A stretch of 64,000 nt of DNA from Branchiostoma floridae. Taxonomy: Eukaryota; Chordata; Leptocardii; Amphioxiformes; Branchiostomatidae. This document shows, in pieces, positions 10,799-21,636 of this stretch. The position numbers were made by a program, and so were the translations under genes. How positions within the stretch are numbered: position 1 is the stretch's first letter; each line of letters opens with the position of its first letter. Under the pieces are notes generated by a model, which was not told where the DNA came from, did no database searches, and worked only from the letters and a program-made list of their open reading frames with translations. Where the stretch lies: positions 5,270,030 through 5,334,029 of the forward strand of contig NC_049986.1 of the NCBI RefSeq assembly GCF_000003815.2, read 5' to 3'.

Positions 10799-11720
10799 CT
10801 GAAAGAAGTTAACAATTTCTGTGAAGTATTTGTCATATTATTTTTGCAAAGGTTACCTACAACTAGAAGGCATGTTTGAGGTTCAGTATGTGGGTGGGTG
10901 GGTTTATTTGTTGGTAAACAACAAGCAGTGGATAGATCATGTATCAAAGCTGAACAACCACAGTTCCTCATACCTTTATAATAGTAACCTTTTTCAGCAG
11001 AGTATGTTAAATATTAACCACTCATGCGAATAAGGCCATCATTTGATTAAGAAGCCCTAATTCAATGTCTTTTCTACCCAAATAGCATAGGTTGTTCAAA
11101 GTATGCGTCTTATCTTAGTAAAGGCAATTTTTGAATTAGTGTCATTAAATAGGTCAATGAACAATGATTTACACGATGTATGTCTAATAATCACTTTCAC
11201 TTACTTTCTTAACGCTCAAAGTATTAAATTCCCATATGTCTATAGAAGATTGGCACCGCCCTATACATGTACAATGTAAACTATAAGGTGTACATGTAGG
11301 GAAGACTTATCATACATGTCACTTATCACAGAGACAACAGATGACAATCATGGCATACATTACATTACATAACATGTTTGTAGTATATAACTGGTGTCCC
11401 CAAAATCAGGTCTAATCATGTAATGCAAATTTCCACAGCTTGGTCTCAAGATCACCACTTTCAGTCTGCTCCAAAATATTTAGTCTCCATAGACACATGT
11501 CAAAGACTTTTCTACTGCCACTACCACCCGGAATTGAGAACGGAAGTTTTCACAGGAACTGATCCTCTGGACCTGAACCAGGCCTGTACCTGAACCAAGC
11601 CTGTACCTGAATTTAGATGTACCAAAACCCACCCCTAAAGTAAAGCATATCATGATTGTCATCTGTTGTCTGTACATTGTACACAAACATGTAGTTTCCC
11701 ATGCTAGTAATCTAAATGTA

Positions 11721-12843
11721 ACGGGGGCCGCCCTAAGACGGTTCCCGTCCTAAGACGGTACGGATTTTTTGCTGATCTTATTATCCATAAGTACACCGTG
11801 TTTGTTGCCACTGACTATGCTGATTACAAAGGTAAATAAACCAAGTCCATGCACACAGCTTTAATTTGCATTCCAAGTATACTTTAACATATTTACTTCA
11901 TGTTTTTTAAAAACAGAATTCTAACAGTAATGTTGACACTGCTGAATCACTGCGGTCACCGGCCTCTGCGTATTGGCGGCTCGTGTCGCTAACTATACAA
12001 ACTCGTCCAAGCAGTCACACAACTGCCATGATACACATAAATAAAGCTACATAAAACACTATGGATATGGGTCTTCAAATGTTTGTTGAGTAGAAAAGCA
12101 ACCAAAAGGAAGCGACATAAACATTGCCACCATTGTACTCCCAAGGGAGTGTGGCTGTGAAGGTGGCAGACAAGAGAACGCTCCAGAACGAGAATTATTT
12201 GACTGTAACAAATGATTCGTGCTGTCTATGAAAATAAGACTTGATAGAGAGATGTATATGCTGTCTATGAAAATAAGACTTGATAGAGAGATGTATATGA
12301 TATTTTCATATAATCACACAGAGTTTTGTTGATGTTGGCGGTGTCGTTTTTTCGTAATGGTTTTTTTAGTCGGGCATTCACAATCAGTGCATTCAGCCCA
12401 TTGCCCGTAAAAACATCAGCTGGATTGTTCTAGGTACAGCCTTCCTCATATGAGACAGAAAATACATACAGTCACGATTTTACTGTTAAAAGTAATCTAA
12501 AATATCATATTATTAATCTTTTTCTGTGTACTTAAATTTACCACTTACTTCTGAAGAGAGCAAAATGTAAAAAAGCGTACCAAGTTAGGCACACTGTCCA
12601 GCGTAGCACAAAATTGGAAGGTTACATACACGAAATTGTCTCACAGTGTTTGCCGCTTGTAACACGCAGCGCGAAAGGTTCATGAACCACATGAATGCAT
12701 TTCTTATTCAAGTATGTTGTTCAAATCTATGTGTAAAAAATTCAGTCATCAAACTTTGACCACTCTCAGGCAACTAGCGATGGAGCGCCATGAGTTTGAC
12801 TTTGAGTGCAAGAAAAAGCGTACCGTGTTGGGGCACCTCCCGT
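11721..12843. mobile_element. Inverted-repeat DNA element, family 3, copy 1
   Basis: Starts ACGGGGGCCGCCCTAAGAC. Its left end matches the reverse complement of the right end of 42578-43500 for well over 100 bases, and its right end (GATGGAGCGCC...) matches the left end of that copy. About 1.1 kb, no transposase seen. A tandem duplication of about 39 bases (12222-12299) lies inside. Confidence 0.75.
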
Positions 12844-13379
12844 TACAGTGCTGCCATTAAATACATCAAACAACATCAACCCACATTAACTGGGCCCAGT
12901 ATGCCGTTTTGGGAAAACAAAGGGACTGGTAAGGTTGATGCACGACAAATCGTCACACAGCACAAAAGTATCAACAACCAATTCATAATACTCAAAGTTT
13001 TCTGCTGGTTGGTTATTTTCAGTCTAAATTGTCCTTCTGTTCACTCTGAAGTTTTAGGTTTGTTGAAAGGTATGGCAAATGAAGCACACCATTATAGTAT
13101 TATTCTTTAAGTAGCAACAATTATAATCTTACAACTATTGTTTCTGAATGATGTTTAAAAATTTCAGAAGTTGCATGGAATGACATGACAGGTACAAAGT
13201 AATTTTTCAGCTGCATTTAGTGTTACAACCACATTTTGCTGAATATATTTAGAAAGACATGGCTAATTCTGTGAAGATCGGAATCTATTTCCAACGTTCC
13301 AATCACAGTCTGTACCAGCATACTGGCTGATGTAGGTTGATGTATTTTGTGGGGCCATACATTCATGTCAACACATTAC

Positions 13380-13562
13380 TTTGTATAAATAATCCATTGT
13401 CCAGTTGCTTGTACTTCCTGTCTGATACCAAGTTGACAGGCTGGCCATTGTGTGTCCACCTTATGGCTGGTGTTGGGGAGCCCACAGACTCACACGGCAG
13501 GGTGACGTTGTAGCCAATGTCAACTCCCATATCAACAGGCACCACTGAGAAGGTAGGCTGAA
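13380..13562 (-). CDS. HMCN1-like: Hemicentin exon 16: first half of Ig domain 5
   Basis: Contains VPVDMGVDIGYNVTLPCESV, GSPTPAIRWTHNGQPVNLVS and ends DNGLFIQ. It has the first Ig cysteine and Trp; GxNVTLPC matches vertebrate hemicentin Ig5. Phase 1 at both ends; acceptor tttgcag, donor CAAA|gtaatg. Confidence 0.92.
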
Positions 13563-13579
13563 CTGCAAAGCAAGTGGAA

Positions 13580-14120
13580 GAAAAAGGCAGTCATAAATAA
13601 GCTGATTTCCTTACTTTGCCCTATTTGCGGGTAATCAGTCGATGATACAGACATCTATAGTGTCTGACCATTAATTCCATACCCGTTGATTCAACGCTTT
13701 TAAAACACTCTCCATCAAAACTCAGGCTAATGCAAAAACTGATAATCACATCATAAGATAATCCTGTTGAGCCACATCATTAGATGGTGGTTCATCAAAA
13801 TGCATATCGATAGATTAATCAATGCTTAAATCAATTGTTCATAGCTTTCTTTGCTTGTCATGCTTAAATCAATTGTTCATAGCTGACACTGGCTATCATG
13901 CATCTTTCGGATGGAATCTACTTTTATTACCATTCACAAAATCATAACAGTCCCTGAGATATCTTGTAACATCTAGGATCTGTAAGGACAATAAATGTAA
14001 TACAAGTTGCATCATATTTGTATCTGTCTAGTCATCATCATCTCCCCAGTAAGGTCCACAATGTGATGTAGTCCAAAGATGCAATGTTGATGTAGAACAA
14101 ATAACAACAGTTACGTTGAT
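13580..14120. other. Intron 15, nothing recognised
   Basis: Intron between exons 15 and 16. A short repeated phrase (TGCTTAAATCAATTGTTCATAG, two copies near 13826 and 13861) is the only structure I see. Confidence 0.5.
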
Positions 14121-14131
14121 TAAATACATAC

Positions 14132-14243
14132 GCCCAACTTCCATGTAACTGCTGATGGAGGTGGATCCAGCTGAATTTGTTGCCACACAGACATATTCCC
14201 CACTGTCACCCAGCTGTACTCCGGTAATCTCCAGCTTGCCATT
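14132..14243 (-). CDS. HMCN1-like: Hemicentin exon 15: second half of Ig domain 4
   Basis: Reads NGKLEITGVQLGDSGEYVCV then ATNSAGSTSISSYMEVG. DSGEYVC carries the second Ig cysteine. Phase 0 in, phase 1 out; acceptor tgttgtacag, donor gtatgt. The intron before it contains a 115-base gap, but the phases join, so no exon need be lost there. Confidence 0.93.
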
Positions 14244-14395
14244 CTGTACAACAAAATCACCATCATCACTTTACTACTTCGGCTTGGCTGACGGTCTACA
14301 ATGTACATGCTGGGCACATTCATTACCCTAACCAAGAAGGTTATGTTTTTGTTATAGTTCATGTGTGTCTGTGTGCTTGAGGACACAATAAAGTT

Positions 14396-14587
14396 AGGGC
14401 ACAACCCGCCGTATGTGCAAATATGTGCTTTGTACAAGCCAAAACGTGGGCAATCTTTTGGGATCCGTAAGTGGTAAGTACCGCCTCCGTACAAATTCCT
14501 AAGAAATCTGATAGATTTTGCAGCACGCAGACAAGCTGTGGAACTTTACGTGCAGGCAAAACTGGTGCCATCGGGCTGTGGATTCAC
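14396..14587 (-). mobile_element. Inverted-repeat element, family 4, partial, cut by gap
   Basis: Matches the reverse complement of the right half of 51364-51673 (shared AGGGCACAACCCGCCGTA-type end, AACGTGGGCAATCTTTTGGG and TGCAGGCAAAAC landmarks). It runs into the N gap, so its other end is not seen. Confidence 0.7.
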
Positions 14588-14702
14588 NNNNNNNNNNNNN
14601 NNNNNNNNNNNNNNNNNNNNNNNNNNNNNNNNNNNNNNNNNNNNNNNNNNNNNNNNNNNNNNNNNNNNNNNNNNNNNNNNNNNNNNNNNNNNNNNNNNNN
14701 NN
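14588..14702. other. Assembly gap (115 N)
   Basis: Run of N inside intron 14 and inside a mobile element. Confidence 1.
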
Positions 14703-15230
14703 TAGCTTTACTCAAGAATGCCTGGATGTCTTGATATTACACCAAATATGGGTAGGTCTTGGTGATACCTCAAAATTACGTTTTGGACCCCCTAGCAGCT
14801 TTCTATGGTACTGCGGTAGAACTTTTGGTTTTGGTCCTCCTGTTCTAGACAAGCTATGGTTTTGAGTTGGTTTATAGTGCTAGACATAGAACGGACTGTT
14901 CTCGTCTGACACTATTAAGAACAAACAGAACCCAATGTTCTGTTTTGCACACCTCTGTCAAAAACAGCACTAGTATGACAGAGAAAAGAAAAAGGCTATG
15001 CCTTCTTTGTTGAAGGTTACACCCAGCCAGTTCAGTTACTTGGGGAGATGGAAGCACTGCATAGCATAACTTTGTTGGTGGGCTCGTAAAGCAGGGTACA
15101 CACAAGATGGCATAGACACCGCGAGTTGTGCCCCTAAATGGCACTAGTCTTGTCTTACACTGTCAAGTTCAATGGCCTATATGTACATGACAAAGAATGG
15201 AGAAGCAACCTTTGAAGAGAATGAACCCAC

Positions 15231-15385
15231 CAGAATCCTTATGTATGGAAGGTCCCTCAGCTCATCATCTCCTTTCAACCACGTGAGAGAAGGTGCTGGG
15301 ATTCCAGAGGCTTTGCACTCTAAAACAGCTGTATCACCTTCTGACACCAGTTGAGAGGCCAAGGAAACCTCAACAGTGGGAACCT
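15231..15385 (-). CDS. HMCN1-like: Hemicentin exon 14: first half of Ig domain 4
   Basis: Reads EVPTVEVSLASQLVSEGDTA, then VLECKASGIPAPSLTWLKGD and DELRDLPYIRIL. CKASGIPxPxxxWxKGDxELR matches vertebrate hemicentin Ig4. Phase 1 in, phase 0 out. Acceptor tgctgttag; donor CTG|gtgggt is rather weak but gives the phase needed by exon 15. Confidence 0.9.
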
Positions 15386-15389
15386 CTAA

Positions 15390-16385
15390 CAGCAGGGAAA
15401 CAAAATGTACACAAATCATGATGGTCCTGCCAGGGATAAAACATTTGCCACATACAACTGCAACAATGAATCATTGCACTGAAATACTAGACTAGTATTC
15501 TTGATAATTGGATTATGCCATATTGATGGCATTTCAGTTTGGTAAATGTGTGACATAGAAAATAACAACTACAACTAAAAATGGTTTTGGTGGCAGGGGA
15601 AAGCTCTCTGTATTCTGTACTCACTGTACTTCAAAATTGCCAACTCACAAAAAAATGGACTGTAATTTTGGGCTATACAGTACGAGTCCTTGTTGTGCAC
15701 TTAATCCATCGCCACTTTACGAGTGCAAATTACAGACCTATGGCTCTGTCACTGCTGTAGAACAAATGTAGTGAGAAACTTTCTCCAAATCTACACATCC
15801 AATGTTTTCAGGGATGGAAGCCACAGGCTTAATCCTTATGTAAGGACCAGATCCCTCCACATCAGTTCTGACCAGGCAAGCATAGAGTGTACGTCTCAGT
15901 TTCTTCTCCCCTACACTTAGAAAGACTAGTGTTGTATAGTGTTGTATTGGATGGAGGAAGAGAATCATGGCCATCCATGCAACCAGCACGCCCGGATGAT
16001 GATGATGATGTATAGTCCAAAATTTTGTGGTAGCAATTAACAGTTACATTTTGTAACATCCTTCTTCATATCAAATTTGCCTTTGCTGCTCATGACGTAA
16101 CCATGTATGGCATACTTCCATACTACTTTTGGCCAATACTGACAGTCATGGAGGCTCTCTTTATCATGGCATGAACTGGACACAGTATCGCCAATTCGCA
16201 ATAACAACTATCTTTCTGTGCAACCCAGGAAGGCTGGAGATACATACTAGCTGTATCTGAGTGCACCCGTTTAAGACCCCTTTGAGTTGACGATGTTCAT
16301 GATCTTCAAGTCAAATAAACGTGACCATTTTGACTGCCTACAAATGTGTGGGTGGAATCTTGGGATACCAAACTGATCATGGGTA
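15390..16385. other. Intron 13 part, no exon accepted
   Basis: Contains a (GAT)n-type run near 15996-16010. A frame at 15738-15860 on the minus strand has the word PYIRI in common with exon 14 but lacks Ig hallmarks, and exons 13 and 14 already join in phase. Confidence 0.5.
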
Positions 16386-16389
16386 TCTA

Positions 16390-17602
16390 ACTTTTGACAT
16401 CCTCCTACGCAGGGACATCCAACAGTGAAACCGCCTGTTTGGATGTACAGTCAAACCTGTCTATAGCGGCCACTCAAGGGACTGGTCAAAATTGGCCACT
16501 ATAGAGAGGTGGCCACTATAGAGAATATGCTAATTAATTGACCACAAGCAATAAGTTACACATCGTTTTAGTACCCACTGATATTTATTCACATAATACA
16601 GTCCTGTACATGTACTGCAATGATTTTTACACTATATGCATTAAGAAAACAAAAGCTAAAAAAAGTTTTAATTAAATGTTCTACAGTTGATATTGTCTGA
16701 AGAGACCGGTATCGTCATATTTCTTTGATCTTTCGTCTTGTATCCTTTGATACTTTGCCGTCCACGTGTTCCCGCTCGCGTTCACACGTCAGATTCGCCC
16801 ATTATGCTAATGTGGTACTCACAAGAAAAGTCTGTTTTTTTTAGACTTATCTCTTAATAAATGTAAGAATAAAATCCACCATAGTCTGAAGTTCATATCA
16901 TTTTGTCTTTGTAAAAATTTATTTAGAAAGTTTTTGTGATGTAAATTAACCTAAGCGATAGTGTATTAGAATGTAACTTTATCACAATTTACCTCCGTAA
17001 TATTGGTGTGGTCTATTGACCTTATATGACCTCGTTTGTCAGCGGGTATGGGTAGCACCAGTTTACGAAGTTTTGTTTTGAAAATAAGTCAAAGAGGTTT
17101 TAAATTCGGCGTAGGGTGACAATACGGCCGCTGTATATGGCCGAACGCGTGCCGAAACATAGATCAGCCGTCTGCGTGGCCGTAATCGGCAGTGTTTTTG
17201 TACCTGCGGGACCGGAAGAAATCGTGTGGCCGTGGCCGCGTTGCACAGGTGGCCGCTAAGCCTATTTCTTAATCATTACGAATCCAAGGGACCGACAAAA
17301 AGTGGCCACTATGGGTAGGTGGCCGGTATACAAAGGTGGCCGCTAATACAGGTTTGACTGTACCCTGCTTTCTCAACCGTCACCCTTAGTTCCTGACTGT
17401 CCTGCTTACAAATATTAGTAAGTTTACTCTTATAGTTAAATATGCAAACCCCTTTTGAAAACTGAAAGGCCTATTCTCTGATTGGCTGACAGGTGGTTTT
17501 GAGGGACGTCCACAGGAACTAAGAGTGACGGTTGAAAGAGCAGGGCACATCCAGACAGGCGGTTTTGCTGTTGGATGTCCCTGCGTAGGAGGATGACTTT
17601 AG
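16390..17602. mobile_element. Fold-back element interrupted by a mariner-like element
   Basis: Left arm 16400-16447 plus 17361-17400, taken together, mirror the right arm 17510-17597 (shared CCTCCTACGCAGGGACATCC, ACCGCCTGT and CAACCGTCAC landmarks). The left arm is split exactly at the TA where the inner element sits. No coding capacity. Confidence 0.8.
16448..17360. mobile_element. Mariner-like non-autonomous element
   Basis: Ends are CAGTCAAACCTGT and its reverse complement, followed inward by a near match TAGCGGCCAC. It is flanked on both sides by TA (16446-16447 and 17361-17362), the Tc1/mariner target duplication. 913 bases, no transposase frame. Confidence 0.8.
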
Positions 17603-17746
17603 AAGACTGATAGTCGTTACAGAAACTGCATATCAGGTGAAACCTGAGAGTGCAGGGTATGATGAAAACTAATTCCACAGCAAAACCAAATTTCCACACA
17701 GAGAAGATAGCAACAATCTACATCTTGTATCAAGGGTGTACCTTAC

Positions 17747-17870
17747 CATAGTATTTCAGATTCACACTTAGTCGCTGGCTTCCTGCACTGTTTGTTGCGA
17801 GACAGGTGTAGTTCCCAGCATCCTCCACCCTTGCATTTATCACAGTGAGGCTACTTCCATCACCAGAAAT
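17747..17870 (-). CDS. HMCN1-like: Hemicentin exon 13: second half of Ig domain 3
   Basis: Reads ISGDGSSLTVINARVEDAGN then YTCLATNSAGSQRLSVNLKY. DAGNYTC has the second Ig cysteine and ATNSAG is typical of hemicentin Ig F-G turns. Phase 0 in, phase 1 out; acceptor gctctag, donor gtaagg. Confidence 0.94.
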
Positions 17871-18133
17871 CTAGAGCAAAGAAAATGTCACAATTTAACA
17901 ATTGGGAGCATTGGAAAATCAAACATTGTTAACGGTAACTTAATTCTTTTATAGTAATTTAACCGCTCAAATTTCATCTTCTATCTATTTCATCACTCTT
18001 CCACCCAGTTAGATAAAATGTTATCACCCCTTAAATCAAATGCCATGAACAACTCCATTTTTACAGAAATCTAGTTATCAATGGATTTCCATACTATCAA
18101 CAGGACTTGCATGTACACGTGAGCCTGTACAAC

Positions 18134-18282
18134 CTGATAGTGGGAACTTGGAAGAAGCAGTTGTCCATTGTGCAGCCACATGATGCCTGGTTTGGGGTAA
18201 CCCTTGGCCGTGCATACAATTGTGACGTTGTCCTTGGTAACAAAGGTGCTGACATCATCAGTAATTGTTACCACAGGTGGTG
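18134..18282 (-). CDS. HMCN1-like: Hemicentin exon 12: first half of Ig domain 3
   Basis: Contains PPVVTITDDVSTFVTKDNVT, IVCTAKGYPKPGIMWLHNGQ and ends SSHYQ. CxAxGYPKPxIxW is the vertebrate hemicentin Ig3 pattern. I placed the donor at CAG|gttgta because it gives phase 0 and the join HYQ-ISGDG lines up with vertebrate RYR-MTSDG. The frame runs on for a while past this point, so a longer exon would be an alternative, but those donors are weaker. Confidence 0.9.
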
Positions 18283-18299
18283 CTAGAAAAATGAAGTTT

Positions 18300-19040
18300 A
18301 AAATGAAGTTTATTTGCAAGTTCGTGCCCGAGGGCTAATTGCAAGTACATGATTGGTATAAACAAAAATGACAATATGTGATCGTCTAAGCAACTGACCA
18401 TTCTTTAGCATATTAAACTGTTTACAAAAGTAAAAAGAAGCTATGTGGCACACATTTTTGGTCATGTCAACTGCAGCGCAAACCCTGGAGAATGTTGTAT
18501 GTTGCATTTCTGATATTTCTGACTCTTAACTGTTTGTGATTCTTTTTTAATTGAAGATACACTCAATAACTAGAGTTCCACAACCTCACACATTTGCCAA
18601 ATGATTTAAAATGATGATTCATCAATTATGACTGGTGTATCATGTGTAATTATCATCAATTATGCAATGCTTGCTTGCAATGAAGGTCCTTATTTGCATA
18701 AAATATATTAGTTGATCATATACACCACTCAAAAAACAGAAGACAGCCTTTTAAGAAGGATGGCTATAGAAAAATTGTCATGACTATCACATGTCACTTA
18801 AGAAGTTACGCTGTAGTACCAAACAAGCCAAGAAAATCAAAATCTAATCATTTCAAGATCTCATCAAGACCTATCCTCAGGCCTTCTTGAGTTATGGTAT
18901 CCATCACACATACAACCTATACAATCTCCTCTCTACCGGAAACAATTATTTAAGATTTCGTAAGTCATTACATGCATTTGATATCTTCGATACCATCGAT
19001 ATCCTCGGGATGAAGGCGATGCCTTTAGCTTCCGATCTTC
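18300..19040. other. Intron 11 part, nothing recognised
   Basis: AT-rich intron sequence between exons 11 and 12 without visible exon or clear repeat ends. Confidence 0.5.
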
Positions 19041-19047
19041 ACGCTTG

Positions 19048-19318
19048 CAGAATGTACTTCTCGCTTTCGAATAGATTATCTAGCTTGGTTTTAAACTCAT
19101 TAACAGACTTGGCATCCACAACCTCCTGTGGCAGGGAGTTCCATCCATTAACCACCCTGACACTAAAGGACTGAGCTTTGACTCTATTCCTAGGGGTACT
19201 GTAAGTTATAATCTATGTCCCCACGTTACATGCCCAGTTTGTAGTGTGAAGAAGGACTCAAGGGGTATTCTCTCCAAACCCTTAACTAAGTTGAAGAGTT
19301 GTATCATGCCCCCCCCCT
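19048..19318 (-). mobile_element. LINE 3' end fragment (C-terminus of RT protein)
   Basis: On the minus strand, with a frame change, it reads IQLFNLVKGLERIPLESFF and later VRVVNGWNSLPQEVVDAKSV, then NEFKTKLDNLFESEKY. These words are typical of the last part of CR1/L2-type non-LTR retrotransposon proteins. A stop and a frameshift mark it as dead. It is 5'-truncated. Confidence 0.8.
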
Positions 19319-19362
19319 CTTTCTTCTGAACTGCAGGGAGGGCAAGTTTGATAGGTGCTTAC

Positions 19363-19453
19363 TTTGCACAGCCAGATATACCATTCCTGACACTTGGCCT
19401 CCTTCATTAGCTGCAATACACTCATATTGCCCTTCGTCTGCTGTGTCCTTGAC
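19363..19453 (-). CDS. HMCN1-like: Hemicentin exon 11: end of Ig domain 2
   Basis: Reads VKDTADEGQYECIAANEGGQ then VSGMVYLAVQ. The DEGQYEC motif has the second Ig cysteine. Phase 0 in, phase 1 out; acceptor tttgtccag, donor gtaagc. Ig2 is thus spread over three exons (9, 10, 11). A LINE 3' fragment begins about 45 bases into the following intron. Confidence 0.93.
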
Positions 19454-19936
19454 CTGGACAAATAAAAAAACAATAATATAGAAATTACTTCCTGATCAGT
19501 AGTCAACAAAAACATTTATGAAGAAAGGAATAGCTGACACACAAATGCTGATGGACTATCACACACTAAATCACATGTCTACAATTTGTGATATTCCAGC
19601 TTATGTACAGTTGTATAGTAGTTTTAATAATTTTGCATGCAAAATTACTCTGCCCCCCTCACATTTTCAGTATTTGGGCAAAATTAGGAACATTACAAAT
19701 ATAAGTTTGGACTATTACTGAAACATATTAGGTGGTGAAAAGATAGTTTATTACAATTCAATTTCATAGCAAAAGTCAAGAATAATTTCATAGTCCATCC
19801 AAAATTGCAATTTTCAAATATCCTGCAAATGGAAAGTGCAGTGCATAATTGACAATACATTAGTATTGCAATGTGGTTAAGCTGATAAAACAAAGTACAC
19901 ATGTAAGAATGTTGACCACCTGAGTAACCTACACAC

Positions 19937-20009
19937 CTGAATCTTCAAGGATCCATTAGCCAGCTGTTCCATATGAGGCAACAGTAAGAACTGTAGCAGC
20001 TCTCCCTCC
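19937..20009 (-). CDS. HMCN1-like: Hemicentin exon 10: middle of Ig domain 2
   Basis: A 73-base exon reading EGELLQFLLLPHMEQLANGS then LKIQ. It forms the D-E strand part of Ig2 and ends in the usual NGSLxI motif. It joins exon 9 (phase 2) and exon 11 (phase 0) in frame. Acceptor attttacag, donor gtgtgt. It is the shortest exon; I support it mainly by phase, splice sites and the NGSLKI motif. Confidence 0.85.
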
Positions 20010-20079
20010 CTGTAAAATTCAATTTATCAATATTACATCATTTTGTTCTCATTTTGTATATTATCTTGAAACATGCATA

Positions 20080-20254
20080 TAACGCTAGTTCATATTTAGG
20101 GATATCAAGATAATGGACGGTGGTTTCAAATTCCTTTTTTTTTTCAATATAATGCAGTTTGCGACCACTGTCCGTCGACTTGATATCCCGAAATACCCTG
20201 GTGTTGAATTCAACGGATAAAGGTTACCCTGCGAATAAAGGTGAACTAGCGTTA
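20080..20254. mobile_element. Fold-back element, family 2, copy 2
   Basis: Same ends as 10482-10695 (TAACGCTAGTTCA and mirror), internally shortened in one arm. It takes up nearly half of the 379-base intron between exons 9 and 10. Confidence 0.8.
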
Positions 20255-20388
20255 CTGGGAAAATAGAAAATAACCAAGAGCTTTAACAGTTGTACATTTG
20301 CTCAGAAATCATTTTGCTACAAATGTGAAGTGACTTTTCATAATTAACTGCAGAACAGTTGAAAAGTTGACCTGAACTAAAAACATAC

Positions 20389-20500
20389 CTTTTCCACGTC
20401 AAATTAAAAGGAGTCTCACTAGTGACGATGCACGACAGCACAGCATTTCCTCCGGGTGGGGCACTGCCAGCAATGGTGCTTACAATGATGGGTGGAGGCT
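20389..20500 (-). CDS. HMCN1-like: Hemicentin exon 9: first third of Ig domain 2
   Basis: Reads EPPPIIVSTIAGSAPPGGNA then VLSCIVTSETPFNLTWKR. It carries the first Ig cysteine and the Trp, and matches vertebrate EPPPVIQ...LTC...YNLTWQR. It enters in phase 1, which does not fit exon 8 (phase 2 out), so an exon between them is missing. Acceptor ttcctcag, donor gtatgt, phase 2 out. Confidence 0.92.
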
Positions 20501-20983
20501 CTGAGGAACAGAGGTTGGAGTTACATGCAGACTAAAGCACATAGATCTAGCCTGCATTTTGGAACACACTAAGGAGGCTATGGTAGTGAGCAGGCTTTTA
20601 GCTAGGATTTTATCATAGGGTGTCCAACTTTCTTGCCGTTGGGTGAGCGCTGCAGGTGCGAGTATTGTAGGGGGTCTGGGGACATTCTCACTCTTTTTTT
20701 TTCAAAAATTTTGAACTTCATAACTCTCTGAAACACTATTTCCTGCATTTTGAGGTGCAAATTTGGGGGAATGAAGCAAATTTACTGTCAGACAGGCCAC
20801 ATGTGACCTGTAGCTTCCTTGGTCAATCAGAATTTCATGCTTGCCAGAGGATTTGCTCCCCAGTGTAAGGGTGTACAATTTCAGTTATTTTTCAACAGGC
20901 CAAACACCTTGTTCGCCTGCCTGGCTAAATGCCTGGTAGTGAGCATAACAAAAGAAATATAATTGTAACAAGCAGTTAACAGG

Positions 20984-21050
20984 TAGCCTGGTATCCAGCC
21001 GTATCATCGCTACCGAGACTCGGGAGCCATGATTGCTGGATACCAGGCTA
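20984..21050. mobile_element. Tiny inverted-repeat element, TAGCCTGG ends
   Basis: 67 bases with ends TAGCCTGGTATCCAGC and GCTGGATACCAGGCTA, exact mirrors. Flanks read TTAACAGG and GTAACAGG, an imperfect 8-base duplication. Same end type as 54878-55046. Confidence 0.7.
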
Positions 21051-21095
21051 GTAACAGGCTTTCCAATGACATATCATACAATGGGATTGATAAGT

Positions 21096-21307
21096 NNNNN
21101 NNNNNNNNNNNNNNNNNNNNNNNNNNNNNNNNNNNNNNNNNNNNNNNNNNNNNNNNNNNNNNNNNNNNNNNNNNNNNNNNNNNNNNNNNNNNNNNNNNNN
21201 NNNNNNNNNNNNNNNNNNNNNNNNNNNNNNNNNNNNNNNNNNNNNNNNNNNNNNNNNNNNNNNNNNNNNNNNNNNNNNNNNNNNNNNNNNNNNNNNNNNN
21301 NNNNNNN
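21096..21307. other. Assembly gap (212 N)
   Basis: Run of N in the intron where an Ig1 exon is missing; a likely place for that exon. Confidence 1.
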
Positions 21308-21357
21308 ATGAAGCAGATGTTCCTTGCAATACGGTAAGTTGCTGCAGATTTCCTATC

Positions 21358-21636
21358 TTAGTTACGTTCTGATTTACTCTGGGACCTAGTGTATCTTGTG
21401 GAGTCTACATTGACAGTTTCCTGTTTGTGATCTTCCAGTCTTGTTCCAAAGGTTCTTCCAGTTTCGACGATGTACACTTGGTTGCAGCTCTTGCATGGTA
21501 TTCTGTAGACACAGTCAGTTTTTGCTTGGTCCTCCTGCTTGTCCTTGGGATGTACCAGCAGGCTCCTCAGTGTGGTTTTTGGTTTGACAACAGTAGTTAT
21601 CCCATGTTTAGGATACAAATTTGGACCCCTATAGGG
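21358..21636 (-). mobile_element. Penelope-like element, inverted 3' fragment
   Basis: Minus-strand reading gives TTLRSLLVHPKDKQEDQAK then CVYRIPCKSCNQVYIVETGR, the GIY-YIG endonuclease end of the larger copy at 25.2-27.0 kb. The core YIG is YIV here, so the domain would be impaired. It lies head-on against the 5' end of the main copy, an arrangement known for Penelope-like elements. Confidence 0.85.

Noticed and set aside
15738-15989. Possible extra Ig half-exon between exons 13 and 14
   Set aside because: Shares the word PYIRI with exon 14 but has no DxGxYxC or Trp, and exons 13 and 14 already join in phase.
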